A stretch of DNA of 64,000 bases from positions 1 through 64,000 of the forward strand of contig JAIPAM010000003.1 of the NCBI GenBank assembly GCA_021740105.1, written 5' to 3'. The notes under the pieces were generated by a model. That model did not search any database. It saw only the letters and a list, made by a program, of their open reading frames with translations, and was not told the DNA's origin. Origin of the DNA: Flavobacterium sp. GTDB lineage: Bacteria; Bacteroidota; Bacteroidia; Flavobacteriales; Flavobacteriaceae. Positions 26,804-35,159 of this stretch are shown here, in pieces. The translations under genes were made by a program, and so were the position numbers. Numbering within the stretch: position 1 is the first letter of the stretch; each line of letters starts with the position of its first letter.

Positions 26804-28918
26804 TTATAAATCTTCTTTTATTATATCAAGACGATTTAAGTAGTAATTGTACATTTCTTGTTGGGCTCTAAATACAATGTTATTATCCTTCAAACGATAT
26901 TTGTTATCTAATTTAAGTGAATGCAAACGTGATTTAACATTTCCTTTCCAACCTATATTAAAAATATCAATGAGTTCGGTTTTTATTCTATCGTCGTATA
27001 TAGGGCAGGTTACTTCAACTCTTCCGTCAATATTTCTAGTCATAAAATCAGCAGAAGAAATAAAGACTTCAGGGTCATTTTGATTTCCAAAAATAAATAT
27101 TCTGGAATGCTCTAAATAATTGTCTACTATACTTATCGCTTCAATATTTGAACTCATTCCTTTAACACCAGGAATCAAAGAACATATCCCTCTAATCTGA
27201 AGTTGAATGGATACCCCTGCATTACTAGCTTCGTATAATTTATCTATTAATTGAACGTCTGTTAAACTATTTAATTTCAACTTTATGAATGCAATTTTAC
27301 CATTTTCAGCATTAGTTATTTCACGCTCAATTAGTTTATTAATCCTAGTACGCGAATAGTGGGGAGATACAATTAAATGCTTGTAACGATGAACCCTATA
27401 ATTTACATTAAAGAATTCAAACACTTTTGAAACGTCTTTTAAAATTTGCTGATGACTAGTAAATAAAGTTACATCAGTATAAACTCTCGCAGTTGCTTCA
27501 TTAAAATTACCAGTTGAAATAAAACCATAACGAACTAATTTTCCGCTCTGAATTCTTTCCACCAAACAAATTTTACTGTGGACTTTCAAGCCTTTAATAC
27601 CGAAAATTAATTCGATACCTTCCGTTTGCATTTGTTCCGCGTAGGAAATATTACTAGCCTCATCAAAACGCGCTTGTAATTCAATTTGAACGGTTACTTT
27701 CTTTCCATTTTTAGCTGCATTAATTAGCGAACTTATTACTTGGGAGTTTTTGGCTAATCGGTATAAAGTAATTTTTATGGCTGTAACATTTGGATCTAAA
27801 GCGGCTTCTCGTAAAAATTTGATAATGTAAGAAAACGATTGGTAGGGTGCGTTTACTAGATAATCTTTCTTAGCAATTTTATTTAAAATACTACCGTCAA
27901 GACTTAAACCTTCAACGGGTAATGGAATTTTTGGATCGTACAATAAATCAAATCTACCAAGGTTTGGAAAATCCATAAAATCACGACGGTTGTGGTACCT
28001 GCCTCCTGGAATAATACTGTCAGAAGCATCGATTCCCATATTGGTTAAAAAGAATTTCAAGGTATCTTTTCCAATTGATTGATCGTATACAAATCTTACA
28101 GGCTCCCCTATTCTTCGATCTTTTACACTAGTGGCAATTTTTTCAAGCATACTTTTACTCATATCGCTATCAATATCTAATTGTGCATCACGAGTAATTT
28201 TTATCATATGTGCAGAGATACTTTCGTACTCAAAAATATTGAATAAGCTTGATAAATTAAGACGGATTACATCGTCTAACAAAATTACGTATTGCTTATC
28301 GTTTATAGGAGGTAAAACCACAAATCGGTTAATTGATTTTGGAATTTCAATTACAGCATAACGAATTTCTTTTTTAGGTTTAACCAATCCTAACATTTTT
28401 GGTTCTTCTTCTGGTTTCATTACTAATTTAACAGCTAAATAACCAAGTGTATCCTTTAAAATAGGAAATTCAGCTAAATCATTTAAGATAATAGTAACTA
28501 ATGCAGGACTTACTTTTTGAATAAAAAAATCTTTTATAAAATTTTCTTGTTCATTTGTAATTTGAGTTTCATCAATTATAAAAATATTTTGTTCTTGTAG
28601 TTTGTCTTCAATGATTTTTAAAATCCTTAAACTCTCTGTTTGTTGTTCAATTACAATTTCGGTTATGTCTTTAACCAATTGATTTGCGCTAATACCCATA
28701 AGTACTTTCTCACCAGAAATTCCTGACAAACTCAATCTTCGAATTGCTGCAAATCGAACTCGAAAAAATTCATCTAAATTATTAGAAAATATTCCTAAAA
28801 AACGCAATCGATCTAATAATGGGACATTTTCATCAGATGCCTCCTGAAGAACTCTAGCATTAAAAGCTAGCCAGCTTTTTTCTCTATCTATGTATTGGTT
28901 ATCAATATTCTTATTCAT
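26804..28918 (-). CDS. ppk1: Polyphosphate kinase 1
   Basis: 704 residues from MNKNIDNQYIDREKSW; an upstream in-frame start at 28978 lies inside sixA and is not used. The N, H and C1/C2 domains of PPK1 are present: ELSWL-like DREKSWLAFNARVL, FLREAALDPNVTAIKITLYR, the phosphorylated His in GLKVHSKICLV, and GFISTGNFNE. It polymerises ATP gamma-phosphate into polyphosphate. Its start overlaps the sixA stop by 4 bases, and ppx follows, so sixA-ppk1-ppx form one unit. Confidence 0.96.
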   Translation of the reverse strand: MNKNIDNQYIDREKSWLAFNARVLQEASDENVPLLDRLRFLGIFSNNLDEFFRVRFAAIRRLSLSGISGEKVLMGISANQLVKDITEIVIEQQTESLRILKIIEDKLQEQNIFIIDETQITNEQENFIKDFFIQKVSPALVTIILNDLAEFPILKDTLGYLAVKLVMKPEEEPKMLGLVKPKKEIRYAVIEIPKSINRFVVLPPINDKQYVILLDDVIRLNLSSLFNIFEYESISAHMIKITRDAQLDIDSDMSKSMLEKIATSVKDRRIGEPVRFVYDQSIGKDTLKFFLTNMGIDASDSIIPGGRYHNRRDFMDFPNLGRFDLLYDPKIPLPVEGLSLDGSILNKIAKKDYLVNAPYQSFSYIIKFLREAALDPNVTAIKITLYRLAKNSQVISSLINAAKNGKKVTVQIELQARFDEASNISYAEQMQTEGIELIFGIKGLKVHSKICLVERIQSGKLVRYGFISTGNFNEATARVYTDVTLFTSHQQILKDVSKVFEFFNVNYRVHRYKHLIVSPHYSRTRINKLIEREITNAENGKIAFIKLKLNSLTDVQLIDKLYEASNAGVSIQLQIRGICSLIPGVKGMSSNIEAISIVDNYLEHSRIFIFGNQNDPEVFISSADFMTRNIDGRVEVTCPIYDDRIKTELIDIFNIGWKGNVKSRLHSLKLDNKYRLKDNNIVFRAQQEMYNYYLNRLDIIKEDL

Positions 28919-29403
28919 ATTTTTAAATCTCTTGGAAATTGCACTTTTTGTGTTTTCCCTTTTGTTAATAATTTCCATTCATGACTATCAAATTTAATCC
29001 AAACTAAACCTGATGTTGGAACATTTTCAATAAATATATCGCCAAATTTATTAACAAAATTTGTTATAGCCGCATTGTGTCCAAAAAGAATAACATTTTC
29101 TAAATCATTGCTTAATGATCGAATCATCTTTTCTAAAAGATTTTCATCAAATGTGTATAAATTTTCCTTAATAATAATATCATTTAAAGAGAATGAAAAA
29201 TTGTATGCAAAAATAGTAGCTGTATCAAAAGCTCTCCTTGCACTGCTACTAAATAAGACAAAATTATCATTTATTAAATTGGAACAATATAATGATACCA
29301 ATGCAGCATCATTTTTTCCTCTTTCCGTTAAACCGCGATCTTTATCACTAATTGGTTCCTCCCAACTTGATTTTGCATGCCTAATTAGAATTAAGTTTTT
29401 CAT
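28915..29403 (-). CDS. sixA: SixA-like histidine phosphatase
   Basis: 162 residues from MKNLILIRHAKSSW. The RHG catalytic signature is present with the second His in LFGHNAAITNF and the conserved DRGLTERG. E. coli SixA dephosphorylates phosphohistidine proteins; here the coupling to ppk1 (ATGA overlap) suggests a role tied to phosphate metabolism, but this is inference. The frame extends to 29433, yet the ATG at 29403 fits the family N-terminus. Confidence 0.9.
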   Translation of the reverse strand: MKNLILIRHAKSSWEEPISDKDRGLTERGKNDAALVSLYCSNLINDNFVLFSSSARRAFDTATIFAYNFSFSLNDIIIKENLYTFDENLLEKMIRSLSNDLENVILFGHNAAITNFVNKFGDIFIENVPTSGLVWIKFDSHEWKLLTKGKTQKVQFPRDLKI

Positions 29404-29514
29404 GTATTTAAAATTTGGTCTAGAAAATATCAAAAATTGATTAAAATAGAATTCACAATATACAAACTATTTATATTTTTATTGAGTCCAAAATGGCTTT
29501 TTAATTTAAAATAA

Positions 29515-29544
29515 TTGGAATTGTTTTATTTAAATGTACCTTTG
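29515..29544 (+). promoter_or_regulatory. Promoter of the J-domain/KTSC gene (TTG-N19-TACCTTTG)
   Basis: TTG at 29515-29517, 19 bases, TACCTTTG at 29537-29544. The leader to the ATG at 29616 would be about 65 bases, long for this window. Confidence 0.6.
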
Positions 29545-29615
29545 CAAAAAATTTGTCATTTTTAATGATTATAAAATAAATTATATCATTTGAAAGACGC
29601 TTATTTAATAAGTTT

Positions 29616-30056
29616 ATGAAAAAAATAGTTGAATACAGAAAATTACTAAACGTTGATAAAACTGTCGATTTGAAGGATTTGAAAACAATTTATCGCAATG
29701 CGATGAAAGATGCACATCCTGACAAGTTTCAGGGTGATGATGAAGGTTTGAAAGCGGCTGAAGAAAATAGTAAAAAAATTATTGAAGCGTATCACTTTTT
29801 GGTAAGTATCAATCCTGAAACAATAAAACAAAACTTACCAGAATACACTGAAACTATCAGTACTTCAACAATTACAGATTATAAATTTGTTGATGGAAGA
29901 TTAATTATTAATTTTTCAAATGGTAGTGTTTACGAATATATCAGCGTACCTAAAGCAACTTACGTTAAAATGGTAAATGCAGATTCTCCTGGTAGATTTG
30001 CTAAGAGACACATTTTAAATGCTTTTACTTGGAGAAAAACAATTAACCAAGATTAA
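29616..30056 (+). CDS. J-domain / KTSC domain fusion protein
   Basis: 146 residues. The N-terminal half (about 5-70) is a J-domain with the HPD triad (34-36, in DAHPDKF), which should stimulate a DnaK-type ATPase. The C-terminal half (about 85-143) matches the KTSC domain: TITDYKFVDGRLIINFSNGSVYEYISVP and RFAKRHI. KTSC also occurs at the C-terminus of some lysyl-tRNA synthetases, so RNA binding is possible. No zinc finger or Gly/Phe region. Monocistronic. The client is unknown. Confidence 0.85.
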   Translation: MKKIVEYRKLLNVDKTVDLKDLKTIYRNAMKDAHPDKFQGDDEGLKAAEENSKKIIEAYHFLVSINPETIKQNLPEYTETISTSTITDYKFVDGRLIINFSNGSVYEYISVPKATYVKMVNADSPGRFAKRHILNAFTWRKTINQD

Positions 30057-30066
30057 TATTTTAAAT

Positions 30067-30102
30067 AAAAAAGGGGTTTAAGCAACAGTTTAAACCCCTT
30101 TT
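30067..30102. terminator. Bidirectional terminator
   Basis: AAAAGGGGTTTAA (30069-30081) pairs with TTAAACCCCTTTT (30090-30102) around an 8-base loop, between the convergent J-domain/KTSC and AAA+ genes. Confidence 0.87.
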
Positions 30103-30104
30103 CT

Positions 30105-31568
30105 TTACAACTTATTGATGTAATTTCCATAAATATCGCTAAACTGATACCCTTGGGAAATTCTATCTTTACTCAATTTATCATATTCAACTAAAGCCCA
30201 CAAAACAAACTCTTTCATGAAATAAGTGTCCTCACTATCGAGTTGAGGTTGGTATTTTTTAATTAAAATAGAAAGAGGTGCAATTGAATCTAAAGTTGCC
30301 TTGTAAACCTTATCTGTAGCATCATCTAATAATTCAAATCCACTTTCGGCAAAAAACCAATCAATTAAATCCGAATAGGCTGTTTTTTCCTCTTGTTTTT
30401 CTAACTTTTCAATTTTCGGAAAATAGGCAGGTAAAAAAGTATGAATGGCATCGCCTATTAAATGTTGAGCAACAACTGCTGCCCCTTCTTGTTCTCCTTC
30501 GTATACTAGTTCTACTTTACCAGTAATTGCAGGGATAATTCCCATAAAATCGGATAACCTCACTGTAGTTTTATCTATTCCAGATTTTAAAGCCCGACGT
30601 TCAGCAGTACTTAACAAATTCTCATAAGCCGTGATACTCAATCGCGCACTAACTCCACTTTTATTGTCAATATATTCACTTTCTCGCGCTTCAAAAACGA
30701 TTTGCTCTAATAGGTCTTTGGCTAATGAAGGAACATATACTGCATCACTTTGTATTTGATCCAACTTCGCTTCTTGTCCAGTTATTGTTCTTGCTATTTT
30801 TATTGTTTCAGGATAATGCGTCAGAATTTGGGAACCTATTCTGTCTTTTAATGGTGTAACAATACTACCTCGATTGGTATAATCCTCTGGATTTGCTGTA
30901 AAAACAAATTGCATATCCAGAGGCATTCTCAATTTAAAACCACGAATTTGAATATCTCCTTCTTGCAAAATATTGAACAATGCCACTTGAATACGAGCTT
31001 GTAAATCAGGTAATTCATTAATTACAAATATGCAACGGTTGGCTCTTGGTATCATTCCGAAGTGAATCACCCGGTCATCGGCATACGATAATTTTAAATT
31101 TGCGGCTTTTATTGGATCTACATCACCAATTAAATCTGCCACAGTAACATCTGGTGTCGCTAATTTTTCAAAAAATCTTTCACTTCTGTGAACCCAATGA
31201 ATTGGTGTTTTATCTCCTAAAGAAGCAATTAAATCTTTAGCAAAACGGGAAATGGGTTTCAATGGATCATCGTTGATTTCAGAACCGGCAACTATTGGCA
31301 TGTATTCATCTAACAATTCAATCATTAAACGAGCCAATCTTGTTTTTGCTTGACCTCGAAGTCCTAGTAAATTTATATTGTGTCGTGACAATATTGCTCG
31401 TTCTAATTCTGGAATTACCGTATTTTCAAATCCATGAACGCCTTCAAATGCAGGCTTTCCTGTTTTTATTTTTTCCCTAAGGTTATTTCGTAATTCGTCT
31501 TTAATGCTTTTACTTTGGTAGCCAGTAGCTTTTAATTCTCCTAAATTTTTAATGGTATCTATTTTCAT
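30105..31568 (-). CDS. AAA+ ATPase, MoxR/magnesium-chelatase-like, paired with a VWA protein
   Basis: 487 residues. Walker A is GLRGQAKT (69-76), the GxxGxAKT form of MoxR and ChlI proteins. The Walker B position reads FVINELPDL, with Asn184-Glu185 where Asp-Glu is expected. Sensor and arginine-finger regions follow (FVFTANPEDYTNRGSI, LKDRIGSQIL). The C-terminal 200 residues are helical. Automatic names such as magnesium chelatase are unlikely to be right, as no chlorophyll or cobalamin genes are near. It lies 20 bases after the VWA gene and should act with it as an ATPase/VWA remodelling pair. Confidence 0.85.
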   Translation of the reverse strand: MKIDTIKNLGELKATGYQSKSIKDELRNNLREKIKTGKPAFEGVHGFENTVIPELERAILSRHNINLLGLRGQAKTRLARLMIELLDEYMPIVAGSEINDDPLKPISRFAKDLIASLGDKTPIHWVHRSERFFEKLATPDVTVADLIGDVDPIKAANLKLSYADDRVIHFGMIPRANRCIFVINELPDLQARIQVALFNILQEGDIQIRGFKLRMPLDMQFVFTANPEDYTNRGSIVTPLKDRIGSQILTHYPETIKIARTITGQEAKLDQIQSDAVYVPSLAKDLLEQIVFEARESEYIDNKSGVSARLSITAYENLLSTAERRALKSGIDKTTVRLSDFMGIIPAITGKVELVYEGEQEGAAVVAQHLIGDAIHTFLPAYFPKIEKLEKQEEKTAYSDLIDWFFAESGFELLDDATDKVYKATLDSIAPLSILIKKYQPQLDSEDTYFMKEFVLWALVEYDKLSKDRISQGYQFSDIYGNYINKL

Positions 31569-31587
31569 ATTGGTAAATTATCTTAAA

Positions 31588-32706
31588 CTATTTAATTCTC
31601 TTCTTCCGATTGGTTTCGTAATCCTCAAATATCATTTCTCCTAATCCTTTTAAACCCGTGTAAAAAGCTTTTCCTTGATTTTCTTCTGTAAATCGATTGA
31701 CAAATTTTTGTAAATACGGATCACTTGCAATCATAAAAGTGGTAATTGGAATATGCAACTTTCTTGCTTGTTGCGCTTGGCTGTAACATTTATTAACGAT
31801 GTATTCGTCCAATCCGTTGCTGTTCATGTAATATTCCCCGTCATTTTCACGAACACAACTTGGTTTGCCATCGGTGATCATAAAGATCTGCTTATTGGTA
31901 TTACGCTTGCGTCGAAGTAAATCCATCGCCAATTGTAATCCAGCAACTGTATTGGTGTGATAAGGGCCCACTTTTAAATAGGGTAAATCTCGAATTGCTA
32001 TGGTCCAAGCGTCATTACCAAAAACCAAAATATCTAGGGTGTCTTTTGGATATCTAGTGGTAATTAATTCGGCCAATGCCATTGCGACTTTTTTAGCGGG
32101 AGTAATTCGATCTTCACCATAAAGAATCATGCTGTGACTGATGTCAATCATCAAAACAGTGCTCATTTGTGATTTGAATTGAGTATCTTCAACAACCAAA
32201 TCTTTTTCTGTCAATTGAAACTCTTCTACTCCATTATTGATTTGAGCGTTCCGCAAACTTTCAGTCAGAGAAATTTGTTCTAATCCATCACCAAAATGAA
32301 ATTCACGCAACTCTCCCGTATGCTCATCACCATTACCGGTATGTTTAGTTTTATGATTTCCATTACCTGAACGCTTCAAATTACCAAAAATTTGATCCAA
32401 AGCTTGTTGACGAATTGCACGTTCTGTTTTGGCTGTTATACCCGTTCCTGATGAACCATCTTCTTTGAGTTCTTCTCTAATATATCCCTTTTTCTTTAAA
32501 TCTTCAATAAAATCATCAATTGTGTAACTTGAGTCGGTTAATTTATATTCTTTATCTAACTCTCGCAACCAATCGATTGCCTCATCAAAATCACCAGAGG
32601 TATGAGTTATTAACTCTTTAAAAACTTCAAAAAGTCTATCAAATGGCGATTGAAATGGCGCTTCATATTGCTTAAAATAAAATCCTTTTCTAAATTCATT
32701 TTTCAT
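31588..32706 (-). CDS. VWA domain protein partner of the AAA+ ATPase
   Basis: 372 residues. The N-terminal 170 are helical and include a Gly/His/Lys-rich linker (about 113-128). The C-terminal VWA domain starts at STVLMIDISHSM with a complete MIDAS: D188-x-S190-x-S192, the Thr of YHTNT and the Asp of FMITDGKPS. VWA proteins in ChlD, RavA/ViaA and MoxR systems bind the AAA+ ring and the substrate. No signal peptide, so cytoplasmic. It is the first gene of the two-gene operon. Confidence 0.87.
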   Translation of the reverse strand: MKNEFRKGFYFKQYEAPFQSPFDRLFEVFKELITHTSGDFDEAIDWLRELDKEYKLTDSSYTIDDFIEDLKKKGYIREELKEDGSSGTGITAKTERAIRQQALDQIFGNLKRSGNGNHKTKHTGNGDEHTGELREFHFGDGLEQISLTESLRNAQINNGVEEFQLTEKDLVVEDTQFKSQMSTVLMIDISHSMILYGEDRITPAKKVAMALAELITTRYPKDTLDILVFGNDAWTIAIRDLPYLKVGPYHTNTVAGLQLAMDLLRRKRNTNKQIFMITDGKPSCVRENDGEYYMNSNGLDEYIVNKCYSQAQQARKLHIPITTFMIASDPYLQKFVNRFTEENQGKAFYTGLKGLGEMIFEDYETNRKKRIK

Positions 32707-32833
32707 GAAAATAAAATTAATATAATTTATGTTTTATAGACAAAAACGAATAATAATTTTTAGTTAAAGTATTTAAAAGATATTAATTCACTCCAATTTA
32801 TTTTTCCTAAATTTGAAAATTATTATACTCGTG

Positions 32834-33628
32834 ATGATTGAATTTATAGAATATTTTTGCGCTCTTTTGATTGGGGTTATTCTCGGTTTAACCGGTGGCG
32901 GAGGTTCTATATTAACTGTTCCTTTACTGGTATATATTTTAAATTTTAATCCTCTAATCGCCTCATCTTATTCTCTTTTCATCGTTGGTATAACTTCAAC
33001 ATTTGGAACTTTGATTAATCTAAAAAAGGGTAATGTAGATTTAAAAACGGGATTATTATTTGCAATTCCTTCCTTAATTTCAGTTTATATTACCAGGAAA
33101 TACATTGTACATTCCATCCCGGAAATAATAATTCAAATTAGTTTCTTTACTTTAACTAAAGATTTATTTTTAATGGTATTATTTGCAGTAGTGATGTTTT
33201 TTGCCGCATTATCAATGCTTAAGGTTCCAAAAATTACACCTTTAGAAGTTATAGAAAATAAAATATCTCTCTACAGGATTGTATTTCAAGTATTTTGTGT
33301 TGGAATTTTGATTGGTCTGATTGGTGCTGGCGGAGGTTTTCTGATTATCCCAGCGTTAGTACATTTTACTAAATTACCCATAAAAAAAGCAATTGGAACG
33401 TCTTTATTTATTATTGCTTGTAACTCATTAATTGGTTTTTCAGGTGATATTCAAAATATAAATCCAGATTGGAATTTCTTATTTATATTCGCTGCATTTG
33501 CAATGACCGGAATATTTATTGGAATCTATATAAGTCGTTATTTTAATGACCGAAGCTTGAAAAAAATATTCGGCTGGTTTGTTTTAACCATGTCCGTTTT
33601 TATACTAACAAAAGAAGTTTTATTCTAA
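32834..33628 (+). CDS. TauE/SafE family permease, probable sulfite or sulfonate exporter
   Basis: 264 residues with about 8 membrane segments and the twin signatures LGLTGGGGSILTVPLLVY and GLIGAGGGFLIIPALVHF that mark the two TauE/SafE repeats. The frame opens at TTG 32813, but a TAAATTTG -7 box covers 32808-32815, so the ATG at 32834 is chosen. It is 20 bases upstream of the persulfide dioxygenase-rhodanese gene, which supports sulfite as cargo. Confidence 0.88.
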   Translation: MIEFIEYFCALLIGVILGLTGGGGSILTVPLLVYILNFNPLIASSYSLFIVGITSTFGTLINLKKGNVDLKTGLLFAIPSLISVYITRKYIVHSIPEIIIQISFFTLTKDLFLMVLFAVVMFFAALSMLKVPKITPLEVIENKISLYRIVFQVFCVGILIGLIGAGGGFLIIPALVHFTKLPIKKAIGTSLFIIACNSLIGFSGDIQNINPDWNFLFIFAAFAMTGIFIGIYISRYFNDRSLKKIFGWFVLTMSVFILTKEVLF

Positions 33629-33648
33629 ATATCACCAAACAAAATAAT

Positions 33649-35064
33649 ATGATGAAAATTCAACAAATCTATACCGGATGTATTGCTCAAGCTGCATATT
33701 ACATAGAAAACAAAGGAGAAGTTGCCATATTTGATCCATTAAGGGAAGTTCAACCTTATATTGACAAAGCCAATTTAGATCACGCCAAAATAAAGTACAT
33801 TTTTGAAACGCATTTCCATGCTGATTTTGTTTCAGGACATTTGGATTTAGCCAATAAAACTGGAGGAGAAATTGTATTTGGACCAACCGCTAAACCTGAG
33901 TTTGAGGCAATTGTTGCAACCGATAATCAAGAGTTCAAAGTAGGTGATTACACCATAAAAGCAATTCACACCCCTGGACATACAATGGAAAGCACTTGTT
34001 ATTTGCTGATTGATGAATCCGGAAAAGAACATGGAATTATTACTGGCGATACCTTGTTCATTGGGGATGTAGGAAGACCTGATTTGGCGCAATCGTTAGT
34101 GAAAGACTTAACTCAAGAAAAACTAGCTTCCTATCTATTTGATTCATTACGAAATAAAATCATGCCCTTGTCCGATGATATAATTGTTTATCCCAGTCAT
34201 GGTGCTGGAAGTGCATGTGGTAAAAACATGAGCAAGGAAACTACAGATACTTTGGGAAATCAAAAGAAAACAAATTATGCTTTAAGAGCTAATATGTCCA
34301 AGGAAGAATTTACTGCCGAAGTATTGGATGGTTTAGGAGCTCCTCCCGCCTATTTTCCCCAAAATGTAACGATGAATATTCAAGGTTATCCAAGTTTAGA
34401 TTCCGTTATGGATAAGTCAAAAAAACCTTTGAGTCCTTCGGAATTTAATGCTATTGCAAATGATACAGACGCAATTATTCTTGATGTTCGTCATGAAAAT
34501 GATTTTGTAAAAAGCCATATCCCAAAATCCATTTTTATTGGAATACAGGGTAATTTTGCTCCTTGGGTAGGTTCATTAATTATGAATACAAAGCAACCTA
34601 TTTTATTGATTACTCCAAATGGGATGGAAAATGAAACAATTACTCGACTTTCCAGAGTTGGTTTTGACCATGTTTTAGGTTACCTTGAAGGGGGAATTGA
34701 GGCATGGAAAAAATCAGGATTTGAAACGGATAGTATTCATTCAATTTCACCGGAAGAGTTTTCACTTGAAGTTAATAAACAAAGTATCATTGTAGATGCG
34801 AGAAAACCAAGTGAATATGATGCGGAACATGTCGAGAATGCGATAAACTTACCATTAGATACAATTAATACCCATTTAAATTTAGTTCCAAAAAACGAAA
34901 ATTTCTATTTGCATTGTGCAGGTGGTTATCGTTCAGTGATAATGGCTTCAATATTAAAATCAAGAGGATTTCATCATTTTACAAATGTAGAAAAGGGAAT
35001 TAGCGGGATTCGAACTACAAATGTTCCCATGACTGTTTTTGTATGTCCTTCCACATTGAAGTAA
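33649..35064 (+). CDS. Persulfide dioxygenase (ETHE1-like) fused to two rhodanese domains
   Basis: 471 residues. The metallo-beta-lactamase domain (about 1-240) has TxHFHAD at 54-59 and PGHTMES, GDTLFIGDVGRPDL as in ETHE1 iron dioxygenases, which oxidise glutathione-type persulfide to sulfite. Rhodanese 1 (about 265-360) has no Cys where the active site should be (LITPNGME). Rhodanese 2 (about 375-465) has HCAGGYRS with the catalytic Cys. So only the second is likely to carry persulfide. In an operon with the TauE-like exporter. Two ATGs stand in tandem (33649, 33652). Confidence 0.9.
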   Translation: MMKIQQIYTGCIAQAAYYIENKGEVAIFDPLREVQPYIDKANLDHAKIKYIFETHFHADFVSGHLDLANKTGGEIVFGPTAKPEFEAIVATDNQEFKVGDYTIKAIHTPGHTMESTCYLLIDESGKEHGIITGDTLFIGDVGRPDLAQSLVKDLTQEKLASYLFDSLRNKIMPLSDDIIVYPSHGAGSACGKNMSKETTDTLGNQKKTNYALRANMSKEEFTAEVLDGLGAPPAYFPQNVTMNIQGYPSLDSVMDKSKKPLSPSEFNAIANDTDAIILDVRHENDFVKSHIPKSIFIGIQGNFAPWVGSLIMNTKQPILLITPNGMENETITRLSRVGFDHVLGYLEGGIEAWKKSGFETDSIHSISPEEFSLEVNKQSIIVDARKPSEYDAEHVENAINLPLDTINTHLNLVPKNENFYLHCAGGYRSVIMASILKSRGFHHFTNVEKGISGIRTTNVPMTVFVCPSTLK

Positions 35065-35089
35065 AAAAATTAAACAATAACAAAAAATT

Positions 35090-35130
35090 AAGTATTTTTA
35101 ATGTAACAACATTGTAATTTTTAAATACTT
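35090..35130. repeat. Imperfect palindrome overlapping the TlpA-gene promoter
   Basis: AAGTATTT (35090-35097) pairs with AAATACTT (35123-35130), and AATGT (35100-35104) with ACATT (35109-35113). The outer right arm overlaps the -7 box TACTTTTG (35126-35133). It lacks a terminal T-run, so an operator is as likely as a weak terminator of the upstream gene. Confidence 0.35.
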
Positions 35131-35159
35131 TTGCAACCTAAAATCAAAACTAATATAAA

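Noticed and set aside
28919..28978. Upstream start for ppk1
   Set aside because: It lies inside sixA; the conserved PPK1 N-terminus starts at 28918 with an ATGA overlap.
30105..32706. Magnesium chelatase for chlorophyll or cobalamin synthesis
   Set aside because: No ChlH/CobN-like large subunit or tetrapyrrole gene is near, and the organism type is not photosynthetic. Only the fold is supported.
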